In this document: one piece after another, positions 22,659-33,664 of the stretch
Layout: the number at the start of each line of letters is the position of its first letter
Position numbering within the stretch: the stretch's first letter is position 1
Assembly (NCBI GenBank): GCA_030762935.1
Contig: CM060886.1
Location: 32,039,509-32,103,508 of the forward strand
Origin: Hymenopus coronatus
Lineage: Eukaryota > Arthropoda > Insecta > Mantodea > Hymenopodidae
Direction: 5' to 3'
Length of the DNA stretch: 64,000 bases
The notes under the pieces: model-generated
What the model saw: only the letters and a program-made list of their open reading frames with translations
What the model was told of the DNA's origin: nothing
Databases searched by the model: none
Made by a program: the position numbers and the translations under genes

Positions 22659-22868
22659 GTTAGGCCACTCGTCTCTCGCCTAAATGGTCCGAGTTCGATC
22701 CCAAGCTACCACATGTGAGATTTATGTGGATAAAGTGGCACAGCGGCGGTTTCTCCGGGTTGGGGGCTTTCCCCCGCCATCGCATTCCACCGGTGCTCAT
22801 CTTTGTTAAATATATCAACAGTGTCATATATAGTAAAAGCGGGCGTTAATCCCTTTAAATAAAAAGGG
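22659..22868 (+). mobile_element. SINE-C, near full length, with target-site duplication
   Basis: The head keeps a B box (GAGTTCGATCCC). The body blocks TTTCCCCCGCCATCGCATTCC and CACCGGTGCTCAT precede the AAAGCGGGCGTTAA 3' end. TAATTTGTAG (22649-22658) and TAATATGTAG (22869-22878) form a target duplication with one mismatch. Confidence 0.9.
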
Positions 22869-22878
22869 TAATATGTAG

Positions 22879-23266
22879 ACATATAAATATATAAAGCTAA
22901 GTAAGAAATTCTTTAAACGCATTCTCAGATCTTGCCTCAGTAAAGAAAACCAGACCTTAACATTTTGGTAATTGTTTTGATCTAGACTCTTTGTGAGAAA
23001 AGCGATTCACAAGTGGAGAGTTTCACTTTTAAAAGCAGAATAGAAGGTTTAAACCTACTCCGACTTAGAGACTAGATTAGAGGCGACTCACCTCTTCTAA
23101 AGGACACCTTTGGAGATTTTTATATGGTCTATGTGTATTGAAGGTGTAAAATAAAACTATAGAGGAGCCACTGGCATCAAAATAATGCAGATTTCAGTAG
23201 CACATATACACTCATTACTAAAGTGAAAACGTAATAATGTAATTCAGCATATTACAATGAATATAA
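22879..23266. other. Unique spacer
   Basis: I see no coding signal, R880 block or SINE box. Confidence 0.5.
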
Positions 23267-23507
23267 CCGCCCGCCTAGTGGTGGTAGCGTCTCTGCCTCA
23301 GATTCAAAAGGTCGTGAGTTCATATCTCGCTTAGGGTGAGTTGCCCGGATAAGGTTTATTTCGGTGTTTTCTCTTATCCTGAGAAGACGAATGTGGAGTA
23401 ACTTTAAGCTCCATGGACCCCGGGATCATTTGAGCCTCATTTCACCAATTCCTTTCATTCATTGTCCAATATGACCAACAAAGTTAAAGGACGTTGAGCT
23501 ACAAAAA
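23267..23507 (+). mobile_element. SINE-D, full length
   Basis: A tRNA-like head starts CCGCCCGCCTAGTGGTGG, with GGTAGCGTCTCTGCCTCAG and a degenerate B box near GAGTTCATATC. The body has TTTTCTCTTATCCTGAGAAG and CCATGGACCCCGGGATCATT, and the tail GTTAAAGGACGTTGAGC ends in an A-rich tract. No target duplication is visible because the right side is a truncated R880 copy. Confidence 0.82.
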
Positions 23508-23509
23508 AT

Positions 23510-24165
23510 AAACACTAGCAGAAGGTTCTTATTACTTAGTTCCTTATAAGTAGAAGAGAACTAAGGGAATGCACTAGGTTAAAACGATGGTCAACTGTTT
23601 TAAAAGCTATCGTTATGCGATTGTCATTGCAAATCGCTTCTTAGCTTGGTCAGGAGTAGAACAAAAGAAAAACGGACACTTCCTGTCTGAGAAAAGTTTA
23701 AGTACTTCCCAATTGAATCCAATAACAAGGAATATCTTGGAAACGGTTAACTCCACAACAAAAAATAAAGGACTTTAGTTGTGTGTTTTGATATGATCTA
23801 CATGTTTTGTGTAGTGAGTTATTGTCTACCTCTTACGGTTTAGCAGTTAAGCAAAATTCGGAAAAATTCATCCAGAATAAAGAGGTCTTCAAAGGCTATT
23901 CTTAGAAAATTCGAGATATATATTTTATTTCGGATATAAATAGCTTTAATATACGGGATGTTGATCAAAATCGTTAGAGCCATTTTTAATAAAATCAAAA
24001 TTTTCGAAAAAGTGTCCATGTAAAGGGTAGATTGTGGAGGGGGGATTTTTTTTTTTGAAAATATACGTGTCGCATCCTTGGAAGATACAATACCTAAATA
24101 CCAAGTTTGGTATTTAACGGTCTTTTCTTTTTGGGGCTATGCTGTTCACAGACACACACACGGGC
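23510..24165 (+). mobile_element. R880 repeat, subfamily B, both ends truncated
   Basis: The body is B type (TTACTTAGTTCCTTATAAG, ATCGCTTCTTAGCTTGG). The 3' end stops in the CA tract at 24150, where a minus-strand copy begins. Confidence 0.82.
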
Positions 24166-24166
24166 C

Positions 24167-25090
24167 TTTTTACTTTCTCTTGCCCCGTATGTAAAATGTA
24201 CATAGGGATGGTGAAGTATTGCATTCCACCCAAAAATTCGATGTTGAGATTTCACCGGAAATATATGTTTTAGGATCCCCTGAATCCAAAAAAAAGTATT
24301 TCCAGAAAAAGGTCCGTCTGTGTGTGTGTGTGTGTCCGTGTGTCCATGTGTCCGTGTGTCCGTGAACACGATAACTCAAAAACGAAAAGTAGCTAAAATA
24401 CCAAACTTGGTATTTAAGTTCAGTATCTTCCGGGAATGCGACACAAAGATTTTGAGAAAAATCCCCCACCCCTAACTACCCTTTACATGGAACTTTTTTC
24501 GAAAATTTTGATTTTCTTAAAAATGGCTTTAACGATTTTGATTAAAATATCGTATATTAAAGATATTTATCTGAAAAATAAAATGCATATCTTGAATTTT
24601 CTGGGAATAGCTTCTAAAGACCTGTTTATTGTCGATGCGTTTTGCTTAATTTGGCATAACTAATAAACCGTAAGAGGTAGACAAAAACTTACTATACAAA
24701 CAATGTAGGGCTTGCTAAAATACACAATTTCCGTCATATACATTTTTTTCGTGGAGCTTACCGTTTTTGAGGTATTCATTGTTATTAGTTTCAGTTGTGA
24801 AGTACTTATACTTTTCTCAGACGGGAGTGTCCGTTTTTCTTTTGTTCTACTCCTGGCCAAGAAAAGAAGCGATTTGTAATAACAATCGCATAATGACAGA
24901 TTTTAAAACATTTGTATATCGATATAGCCTAGTGTATTCCTTTATTTCCTTCCTACTTATAAAAAACTAAGTAATAAGAACATTGTGCTGAATACTTCGA
25001 TTAACAAGGTGCAGAAAAAAGAATAATCTTATGTAAGAAGTTTGTAGAACGGGCTAGAGAAAGTCATGTGAGTGTAACATCAAATTTTTT
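24167..25090 (-). mobile_element. R880 repeat, subfamily B, full length
   Basis: Read on the minus strand, it starts with a B-type tip containing CTTTCTCTAGC and ends with a B-type hairpin, CCATCCCTATGTAC...CATACGGGGC then AAGAGAAAGTAAAAA. The GT tract at 24310-24360 has GTCC steps. It is one of three copies where both ends are B type. Confidence 0.9.
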
Positions 25091-25223
25091 GAAAAATGCT
25101 TTTTTTCGGACTCAGGAGATCCCAAAACATATATTTCCGGTGAAATCTCGACATTGATTTTTTGGATGCATTACAATACCTTCTCTAACATTGTACATAT
25201 GGGGCTACAGAGAGTAAAAAAAA
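25091..25223 (+). mobile_element. R880 3'-end fragment, subfamily B
   Basis: It keeps TTTCCGGTGAAATCTCG and a shortened B hairpin, CTCTAACATTGTACATATGG then GGCTACAGAGAGTAAAA. Confidence 0.8.
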
Positions 25224-26012
25224 AAAAAAACCGAACATAACCCTACTCTAGAAAGTCATGTGCTAACAGTATTTCGATATTATACAACAAAAGTAAAATA
25301 CGTCCAGTGACACTTGTACCACTAACGCTGCATTATGTTTTTCTGCTGAAGGAGGAATAATAATGGCATAAAACTGATTATGCGTCTTGGGTTTTTGCAT
25401 TATGCATTTTGAAATGCCATCGTCCATGTTGCACATACGTGCGCTAAAACCTAAAGACAGAAAGTTCCCTCAAGGGAATAAAAGAAACACGTCAAGGAGT
25501 ATCTTGTCCATAGAGGACAGAACACTATCCCTCTGCTACCTTATGCTCTGTGCTGTGATCCGCTTATCACAGGCATTACCTATATACATGGCTAGTGCTG
25601 CTAAAATAAACAAAAGAGATTACTACTGTGGATGAGCGCATGCGCAGTCCCAACCTTCCACCTCGTGTAACAACGTTTCAGAGGTAATCCTTGATCTAAC
25701 TTGAACCTAACGTATTCAGTGTCTATGAATAGGATAAGATTATTGCTTTTATTCTAGAGATAAACCAGACCAACGTGAAATCTATGAATACGGCCGTGGA
25801 GTCAATGCCACTATCTCTTCAATCCAGCTTTCCAACGTGAATAACCAAATGTCTACTTGCAGTTTAATCGAGATAAACCCTTGCGGAAATAGTTTCATTA
25901 CATATTCCATTGAAGGTATAACGGCAACAGAGAAACCAAGTGATAGTCAGATGTTTAAAACCAGGTCACCAGGTCGATAAATTCGCGAGAAACAACTGAA
26001 TAACGACAACAC
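25224..26012. other. Unique spacer
   Basis: A short GC patch containing GCGCATGCGCAG lies near 25636. The 82-codon plus-strand frame at 25387-25635 has no recognisable motif. I call no gene. Confidence 0.5.
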
Positions 26013-26440
26013 TTTAAAAATCGTATGTGTTCCATTCACATGACTTTCTCTACGTCTGTGCAACAAATTATTGTTAAGAAGCTTATGCTTCTATTTACTT
26101 CATGCTAATCGAAAAAAAAAATAGCAGAAATAGTCTCATTACTTGCTTCCTTGTAAGTAGAACTAAAATAAGGCAGTACCATAGGTTAAAAGGATAGACA
26201 AATTCCTGTATGAGAAAAGTTAAGTTTTTTGAACCTGAAAACAAAAGTAAGGAATATATAAAAAAACGATTAGCTCCAGAAAAAAATGTATAGAACATAA
26301 ATTATGGGTTTCAATATGCTCTACATTTTTTGTGTGGTAAGTTTTTGTCCATCTCTTACGGTTTAGCAGTTATGCAAAATTCCGTAAAATTCACTCAGAA
26401 TAAAGTAGTCGCATGCCTGGAAGATTCTAAACTTCAATAC
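26013..26440 (+). mobile_element. R880 repeat, 3' truncated
   Basis: It starts AATCGTATGTGTTCCATTC and breaks inside the GGAAGATACTAAACTTAAAT block, where the tip of a minus-strand copy (AATGGTACACATCAGA) joins. Confidence 0.8.
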
Positions 26441-27085
26441 CAATGGTACACATCAGATTTTTACTTTAGCTACACGTACAATGTACATAGTGTATAGAGA
26501 AGGCATTGCATTTCATCCAAAAATTCGATACTGAGATATCCCGGAAATAGAAATCTGTATCGAAAAAAAAAAATAGAAAAAGTTCCATGTGTACGTATGT
26601 GTATCTGTGTGACTGTGCGCCTATGGACAGCCCCCCACCCAAAAACTACCCGTTATATGGAAAATTGTTCGAAAATTTTGATTTTCTCAAAAATAGCTCA
26701 AACGAGTTTGATTAAAATCTCGTATATTAAAGATATTTATACGACAAATAAAATGTATATCCTGAATTTTCAGTGAATAACCTCTGAAGACCTCTTTATT
26801 CTGAATGAATTTTGTTGGATTTTGCATAATAGTAAAGTGTATGAGATAGATAAAAACTTACCATACAAAATATGTAGATCTCGTTGAAACTCACAATTTA
26901 TGTCGTAACCATTTTTATGGGGTTGCCCAGTTTTGAAATACTCATTGTTATTGGTTTCAGTTTTAAAATACTTAAAATTTTTCACATACGGGAATTTGTC
27001 ATATCTTGGCCATACACAGAAACGGATTTCAACAACATATCAACCAGCTTTTAAAAGATTTGACTTTCACGATTGGTGCACCTGG
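26441..27085 (-). mobile_element. R880 repeat, 5' truncated
   Basis: The hairpin end at 26463-26503 is subfamily A. The body runs to CAACCAGCTTTTAAAAGATT and lacks the last 250 bp. A-rich and GT-poor changes occur in the microsatellite zone. Confidence 0.8.
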
Positions 27086-27089
27086 TTCT

Positions 27090-27390
27090 TAATATTTCAA
27101 TTAGAATCATTTGAGCGATATTTGATAACATTGAAATTTTCGAAAAGATTTTGATAAAACGGTAGTTTCAGTTTTGGAAATATATTGAGTTTCTTGAAAT
27201 CTCATTTCGCACCTTTCGAAAATGCTAAACATAAATACCAATTTTGGTATTTTAAAATACTTTCCGTCACAAACACGAGCGCACGCATGGTTCTTTTTTT
27301 ATAATTTTTCCCTTCTGGTTCAGAACCCTTTAAAACCTAAATTCCACGAAATCTCGATATCCAATTTTTTGTGGAATAGAATATCTTACT
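27090..27390 (+). mobile_element. R880 3'-half fragment, old and diverged
   Basis: It recognisably keeps GAAATTTTCGAAAAGATTTT, TACCAATTTTGGTATTTT and CGAAATCTCGATATCC, but the hairpin is gone. It is the most diverged copy noted and probably an older insertion. Confidence 0.6.
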
Positions 27391-28080
27391 CTACTGACTG
27401 TGACTACGCCTCAAATGCACGCACCTGTATCTTGACACCCTGAATCGGTGCATGTGTGTAGACGACTTGCTTTCAATCATTGTTTCAGTTATGCGTAATA
27501 AAAACACGGCACGAGCGCACACTTTATAGCCCCTTACAGTTCAGGCTACCGTGTCGCTAGTTTTACGAATGTAGACTACTGATCGACCGCAGAGAGTTAC
27601 GGGATCGAGCGCATGGTACAATCCGTCATTTAATGCTATATAAATAGTGGATATTTATGTTGAATTTACATTTATATCATTAACACTAGACAATAGGCAA
27701 TATTTATCGGTTTTATTTTAACTCAATTACTATAATGTCAACACTGATGTAATGGGTCATCGTACACGTTGAGTAAACACGTTCGTTTAACACACCACTG
27801 TACTCGAACAGCCATCAATGCGAACTAATTTCCCATAGTGCCTGTCCAGCGTATGACGTAACAGTGCTATCGTTCGCCATCGGTAACATGAGGCGGTACG
27901 GGTAGTGCATCAAAGCAATGCATTGCTACACCTCGGTGTAATATTGTATATAATGTACACGCTTAATAATGACATATTTCTTTTTTGTTTTATGGAGCGG
28001 AAAAATGTATTATAGGTACAGTGGGTATGAGAATACGAGGTGCTTTCCGTTCTGGCGCTGTATACACACTAAATAATAAT
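27391..28080. other. Unique spacer
   Basis: Less AT-rich than most spacers at 27440-27930. I see no ORF with a motif, no SINE box and no R880 block. Confidence 0.5.
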
Positions 28081-28087
28081 AAAAAAA

Positions 28088-28974
28088 TCTGATGTGTTAC
28101 ATTCACATTACTTTCTCTACATCTCTATAAAAATATTACTAAAAAGCTTATGCTTCCATTTATTTCATGCTAATCGATAAAATGTTTTCAGAAATAGTCT
28201 TATTACTTGCTTCCTTGTAAATAGAAGCGAAATAACGGAGTACTACAGTTTAAAGTGATAGTCAAAAGCTGGTTGCTATGTGACTGAAGTTCCTTCGTTT
28301 GTATGGACACGAGTTGACAAATTCCTGTATGAGAAAAGCAAGTTTTTAAAAGCTGAAACCAAAAACATGGAATATCTAAAAATCGACAAACTTCACGAAA
28401 AAAATACAATTAACTAAATTGTGTGTTTTAACGAGTTCTAAATTTTTTGTGTGTTAAGTTTTTATCCATCTGTTACGGTTTACCAGTTAAGCAAAGTTCA
28501 ATAAAGTCATCCAGAATAAAGAGGTCTTTAGAAGCTATTCCCAAAAAATTTAAGATTTAAATTTTATTTGTGATGTAAATATCTTTAATATACGGGATTT
28601 TAATTAAAATCGTTAGAGCCATTTTTGAGAAAATCAAAATTTTCGAACATTTTTCCGAATATGGTTTGCGGTGGGGGAATTTTCTTGAAATCTTCGTGTG
28701 GCATCCTTGAAAGATACCGAACCTAAGTACCAAGTTTGGTATTTAACGGACTTTTTCTTTTTGAGCTATGCTGCCCACAGACACACACACTTACACAGAC
28801 ATACAGACAGACAGACAGACTCAAAGGGGCATTTTTCTAAAAATGTTTTTTTTTTTAATCCTGGGGAACATAAACATGTATTTCCGTGAAATTTCGGTAT
28901 TGTGTGCATTTATGTACATTACAATACCTTCTCTATACACAATGTAGGTACATATTACGTGTAGAGAAAGTAAA
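28088..28974 (+). mobile_element. R880 reference copy, subfamily A, full length
   Basis: An 887-bp non-coding unit. In order it has the 5' tip TCTGATGTGTTACATTCACA, in which ATGTG and CACAT can pair; the near-terminal repeat ACTTTCTCTACA; a small hairpin around GCTAATCGA; ACACGAGTTGACAAATTCCTGT; the CATCCAGAATAAAG block; GAAAATCAAAATTTTC; a GGTGGGGGA tract; the palindrome TACCAAGTTTGGTA; a CA/CAGA microsatellite (28777-28821); TTTCCGTGAAATTTCGG; and the 3' hairpin ending TGTAGAGAAAGTAAA. The layout resembles non-autonomous Helentron (DINE-1-like) elements. It has no TC...CTRR ends, no target duplication I can see and no protein, so the class is inferred. Confidence 0.85.
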
Positions 28975-28979
28975 CACAA

Positions 28980-29867
28980 ATCCGATGTGTTACACTCATA
29001 TAACTTTCTCTAGCTGCTCTGCAAACAAACTTCTTACAAAATATTATTCTTCCTTCTATACCATGCTTATCGAGATAAACATTAGCATTACTTAGTTCCT
29101 CATAAGCAGAAGGGAACTAAGGATACGGTATGCTAAAGTGATAGTCAAATGTTTTCAAAGTTATCGTTATGCGATTGTCTTTGCAAATAGCTTCTATGCT
29201 CGACCTGGAATAGAACAAAAGATAAACGAACACTTCGTGCTTGAGTACTTTACAATTGAAGCCAATAGCAAAGAATATCTCGGAAACGGTTACCTCCACA
29301 ACAAAAACCTAAAGGACATAAACTGTGTGTTTTGGCGATATCTATATTTTTTATGTAATAAGTTTTTGTCCATCTCTTACGGTTATGCAGTTAATCAAAA
29401 TTGGGCAAAATTCATCCAGAATAAAGAGGTCTCCATAGGCTACTCCCAGAAAATTCAATATATATCTACGCTTTATATGGAATGTAGATATCTTTAACAT
29501 ACGGACGGGTCTTTAATCAAAATCGTTAGCGCTATTTTTTTGAAAATCAAAATTTTCGAAAATTTTTCCATGTAAATGGTAGTTAGTGGTGAGGGGTTTT
29601 CTTGAAAATCTTGGTGTCGCATCCTTGGATGATACTAAACTTAACATGGTATTTAACGGTCATTTCGTTTTTGAGCTATGTTGTCCACAGACACGCACGC
29701 ACACACACACAACACACATATACAGACTTTTTTTTAAAAGTGCTTTTTTCGGAGTCAGGGGGCCCCAAAAACATGCATTTCAGGTGAAATCTCGAAATCG
29801 AATTTTTGGGTGGAATACAATACTTATCTATTCCCATGTACTTTGTACATACGGGGCTAGAGAAAGT

Positions 29868-29869
<2 letters not shown>
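28980..29869 (+). mobile_element. R880 reference copy, subfamily B, full length
   Basis: It follows the previous copy head to tail with only about 5 bp between. The near-terminal repeat is ACTTTCTCTAGC and the 3' end GCTAGAGAAAGT, which are exact reverse complements. The 3' hairpin uses CCC and GGGG instead of the A-type TAC and GTR. The B-specific body includes TTACTTAGTTCCTCATAAGC and TCGTTATGCGATTGTC. The CA tract is at 29698-29717. Confidence 0.9.

Positions 29870-29913
<44 letters not shown>
29870..29913. repeat. (CA)n microsatellite at an R880 3' end
   Basis: About 22 CA units directly abut the GAAAGTAAA terminus of the R880-B copy. Confidence 0.97.
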
Positions 29914-29915
<2 letters not shown>

Positions 29916-30068
29916 TCCACATGCCAATCGTATCATGCTGAACGTTTTGTGCAACGCATACGTTAATAAGTTTCGCATACTGGCATGAATTGCATTGGAG
30001 GGCGTCCAAGTTGTTACTGGATATGTCCACGAAACCTGAAAAATACCATCCAAAGTACTTGCCTTAAT

Positions 30069-30306
30069 GTTAGATATTTTAATTGCTTACTTTGCATTTT
30101 ACTTACCATGTCAATCAGAAGATATATAAACGGAGCTGGGAGTTTGAAGATAGAGCTCCAAGAGTGCAGTTGAGTTAGGCAAAACAGACATCATCTGTGA
30201 CCGAGCGTCAAAGCGAAGAGAGATAAAATTATGTGCTATTGCATAGAAATAAAGATCTTTGTTGTAATCATATGTTTATAATAAAGACAAAATTAATAGA
30301 GGGACA
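30069..30306 (+). mobile_element. Possible solo LTR or promoter-bearing relic
   Basis: The segment begins TGTTAGATAT and can be ended at GGGACA. It holds a TATA-like ATATATAAACGG at 30122 and AATAAAG at 30249, in the order expected of an LTR. I found no clear target duplication and no matching second copy in the window, so this is a weak call. Confidence 0.25.
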
Positions 30307-30597
30307 TTTTGCTTCTTTTAACCTTTCTACACTTCCTACTTACTTTAAATCTGTCTACTTTCTGGATAGTATGTTACCGAGATTTTGATTTGATATCTTT
30401 AAATGCATGTTTAGTATTAATCTGCAATGGCAGATACTTAAAATACTTCTTAAAACATTTCAGCTTAATTAGACGCGATGATATCTGAGATTTTAGTGCT
30501 CTTGGGAGACGAGCGCAAGTCCAAACTTGTGCAGGAATCTGAAAAAGAGCATCCCGTTAACTATTTTCGCTATTTACTGCAACAAAAATTGCGGTGT

Positions 30598-30881
30598 AGA
30601 CTTCCTCCCTGGTCAACTGGTCAGCCGGCCGACTTTTCACCCGGAGGTCCCGGGTTTGATTCCCGGCTGAGGCGGGACATTTTTCTTTAACCAGAATTGT
30701 TCCCTATCCCCCATAGAGTCTGGAAGTATATATGTTTGAGTGAGTGGATGTGTGTTTGAGGAAAATAAAATGATTTAAAAAAAAGAAGCCAAACGTAAAG
30801 AAAGTACAGACAACGTGTTGTTTCTAATACAAAAGCCCTCGATATGACCTTAGGTGTTTGAGGGGCCTATATAAATGAAAC
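30598..30881 (+). mobile_element. SINE-A, full length, with target-site duplication
   Basis: The B box region reads GGTTTGATTCCC and the A box is altered (CTGGTCAACTGG). The middle CCCTATCCCCCATAGAGTCTGG is intact. The tail stem is changed to AGCCCTC / GAGGGGC, still mostly paired. A perfect 10-bp duplication ATTGCGGTGT lies at 30588-30597 and 30882-30891. Confidence 0.93.
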
Positions 30882-31117
30882 ATTGCGGTGTGGTATACTT
30901 TTCAGAAAACGTCTCTTTGTTTGCAGAATCAGTTAATAGGTCCCCATTAATGAAGTAACGATAGCCTTTATGCCAAAACAATACACTGTGCATTAGCTCG
31001 ACTGTACATTAGAACCCTCCAGAGTGGTAAAGCGAGATAAAGGCTAAAAACAGCCAATTTGGGAATATTATAATAACGTAGGTGCAACCAATTTCACTGT
31101 CTCCTCTGATAACCAGA

Positions 31118-31556
31118 TTTTCACTTTCCCTATGTACATAGTGTATAGAAAGTATTGTATTCACATAATATAGAATATGTTAAATCAAAAACAAAAAGTT
31201 TGGAAAATCTAAACTTGGTATTCAAGTTTAGTATCTTTCAAGGATGTGACACGAAGATTTTTATAACCCTTCTCCCACCCCAAACTACCTTTTACATAGA
31301 GAAAAATTCAAACATTTTTGATTTCCTCAAAAATGGGTCTAAAGATTTTGATTAAAACATAATATATTAAAGATATTTACATGTCAAATAAAATGTACAT
31401 CCTGAGTTTTAAATGAATTACCTCTAAACAATCATTATTCTAAATTAATTTTGCTGAATTCTCCATAACTGGTAAACCGTAACAAATATTTCAGTACAAA
31501 AAATGTAGATCTCATTAAAATCACTATTTATGTCGTACATATTTTCTTGTAGTTGA
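31118..31556 (-). mobile_element. R880 3'-half fragment
   Basis: A shortened hairpin (CTATGTACATAGTG) starts it. The microsatellite zone is deleted between 31160 and 31180. It ends at the TTGACCAT block, where a fresh minus-strand copy begins. Confidence 0.75.
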
Positions 31557-31557
31557 C

Positions 31558-32412
31558 CATTTTTACTTTCTCTATACGTACTATGTACATAGTGTATAGA
31601 GAAGGTATTGCACTCCACCAAAAAATTCGATACCCAGATTTCACCGGAAATATATGTCCCCTTTACCTAAAAAAAAAGAATTTTCAGAAAAAGGTCCGTG
31701 TGTGTTCGTGTGTCCGTTTGACTGTGAACACGATAACTCAAAAACGAAAAGTCAGTAAAATACCAAACTTAGTATTTAAGTTTAGAATCTTTCAGGGATG
31801 CGACACGAAGATTTTGAGAAAAATTTCCCCACTCAAAACTACCCTTTACATGGAACTTTTTTCGAAAATTTTGATTTTCTAAAAAATGGCTCTAACAATT
31901 TTGATTAAAATTTCGTATATTATAGATATTTACCCGACAAATAAAATGTATATTCTGAATTTTCTGGGAATAGCCTATGAAGACTACTTTATTCTGAGTG
32001 AATTTTCCAGAATTTTGTATAACTGCTAAACCGTAAGAGATAGACAAAAATTTACCACAAAAATTTAGAGCACATAATTTATGTCTATATATTTTTTCCT
32101 TGGAGTTGATCGTTTTTGAGATATTCCTTGTTTTTGTTTTAGGGTCGAAAATATTAACTTTTCTCATACAGGAGTTTGTCAACTAATGTTCATACAAACA
32201 AAGGAACTTCAGTCACATAGTAACCAGCTTTTGACTATCGCTTTAACCTATGCTACTCCCTTATTTACTTTCTACTTACAAGGAAGAAGGTAATAAGACC
32301 ATTTCTGTTAATTTTTCTAGATTAGCATGAAGTAAATATAAGCATAAGCTTTTTAAGAATAATTTGTTGCAGGAATATAGAGAAAGTCATGCGAATGGTA
32401 CACGTCAGATTG
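31558..32412 (-). mobile_element. R880 repeat, subfamily A, full length
   Basis: The hairpin here has a perfect 10-bp outer stem, TTCTCTATAC with GTATAGAGAA (read on the minus strand). The 5' tip is GTCATGCGAATGGTACACG on the plus strand at 32385. Confidence 0.88.
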
Positions 32413-32415
32413 TTT

Positions 32416-32692
32416 TAGATATTGGTTTCAGTTTTAAAAATCTTAAAACTTTTCCTATACAGCGCTTGCTAGCACCTGGCCTTGAAATATAGTAACATAT
32501 TTTAAGACATTCGATTATAGCTTTAACCTAATGTTTTCTCTTATTTGCCTTCTATTTACGCGTAAATAATAAGACCATTTATGTTACTGTTTATCTTGAC
32601 TAGCATGAGGTATATAGAAGAATAAACGTTTTAACAATAATTTGTTACACGGATATAGAGTCATGTGACTGGAAGACAACATATTTCTAATA
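32416..32692 (-). mobile_element. R880 5'-end fragment, diverged
   Basis: It keeps GATATTGGTTTCAGTTTTAAAA, TTTAACCTAATG and the 5' region GAGTCATGTGACTGGAAGAC. It is the third member of a minus-strand series. Confidence 0.65.
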
Positions 32693-32892
32693 TGGCCTCT
32701 AGAATACTATATGATGAAACGTTTCCTCTTTATCTTCCTAGGAATAGTATGAGAAATGCATTTCGTCAAATTTCTGTTTATTTTATTGTTTGCTTATGGT
32801 TTATTTTCATCTGTTCACTGTGGTGCATATAGGAGTTAGTTTATTCAAGAATCCCATCTTGCTACATAAAAGGGAGAGTAAGCGGCACCTGT

Positions 32893-33664
32893 TTGCGTCT
32901 GGGGAAAATTTTTAGAAAAATGTCCATGTGTGTGTGTGTGTGACGGTCTGTCTGTGTGTGTGTTTGTGGGCAGCATACTCAAAAACGAAAATACTGTTAA
33001 ATACCAACCTTGGTATTTAAGTTTGGTATCTTCCAAGGATGCAATACGAGATTTTCAAGAAAATCCCCCCCATTCCCAACTACCCTTTACATAGAATTTT
33101 TTTAAAAAATTCTGATTTTTTGAAATTGGCTCTAACGTTTTTGATTAAAATATCGTATACTAAAGATATTTACCTTACAAATAATATGTATATCTTGGAT
33201 TTTCTGGGAATAGCCTCTGAAAACTACTTTATTGTGGATGAATTTTACAAAGTTTTGCATAACTGCTAAACTCTAACAGATGGTCAAATACTCACTGCAC
33301 AAAAATGTAGATCGCGATAAAACACACCATTTATGTCACAACATTTCTTTCGTGGGGTTGGTCGTTTTTGAGATATTCCTTGTTATTGGTTTCAGCTTTA
33401 AAACACTTATACTTTTCTCATATAGAAATTTGTCAACTCCTATTTGCACAAACAAAAGATCTTCAGTCACATAGCAACCAGCTTTTCACTATCACTTTAA
33501 CCTATGTTACCCCCTTATTATGCTTCGACTTACCAGGAAGCAAGTAATAAGATTATTTCTGCTAAGTTTTTCTCGATTAGCATGAAGTAATTAGAATCAT
33601 AAGCTTTTTAACAATAATTTGTTGCAGAGATGTAGAGAAAGTCATGGGATGGGAACACATCAGA
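32893..33664 (-). mobile_element. R880 repeat lacking the 3' hairpin
   Basis: It starts in the GT tract (32928-32966) and reaches the 5' tip ACACATCAGATT, which runs without spacer into the next copy. Confidence 0.85.

Noticed and set aside
24094..24469. Overlapping ORFs rich in HTDTHT
   Set aside because: They are translations of the R880 CA/GT microsatellite zone. The same pattern appears in nearly every copy.
29676..30053. A 125-codon minus-strand ORF with a run of VCVC
   Set aside because: It reads through an R880 end and the CA microsatellite. Its length is due to low complexity.
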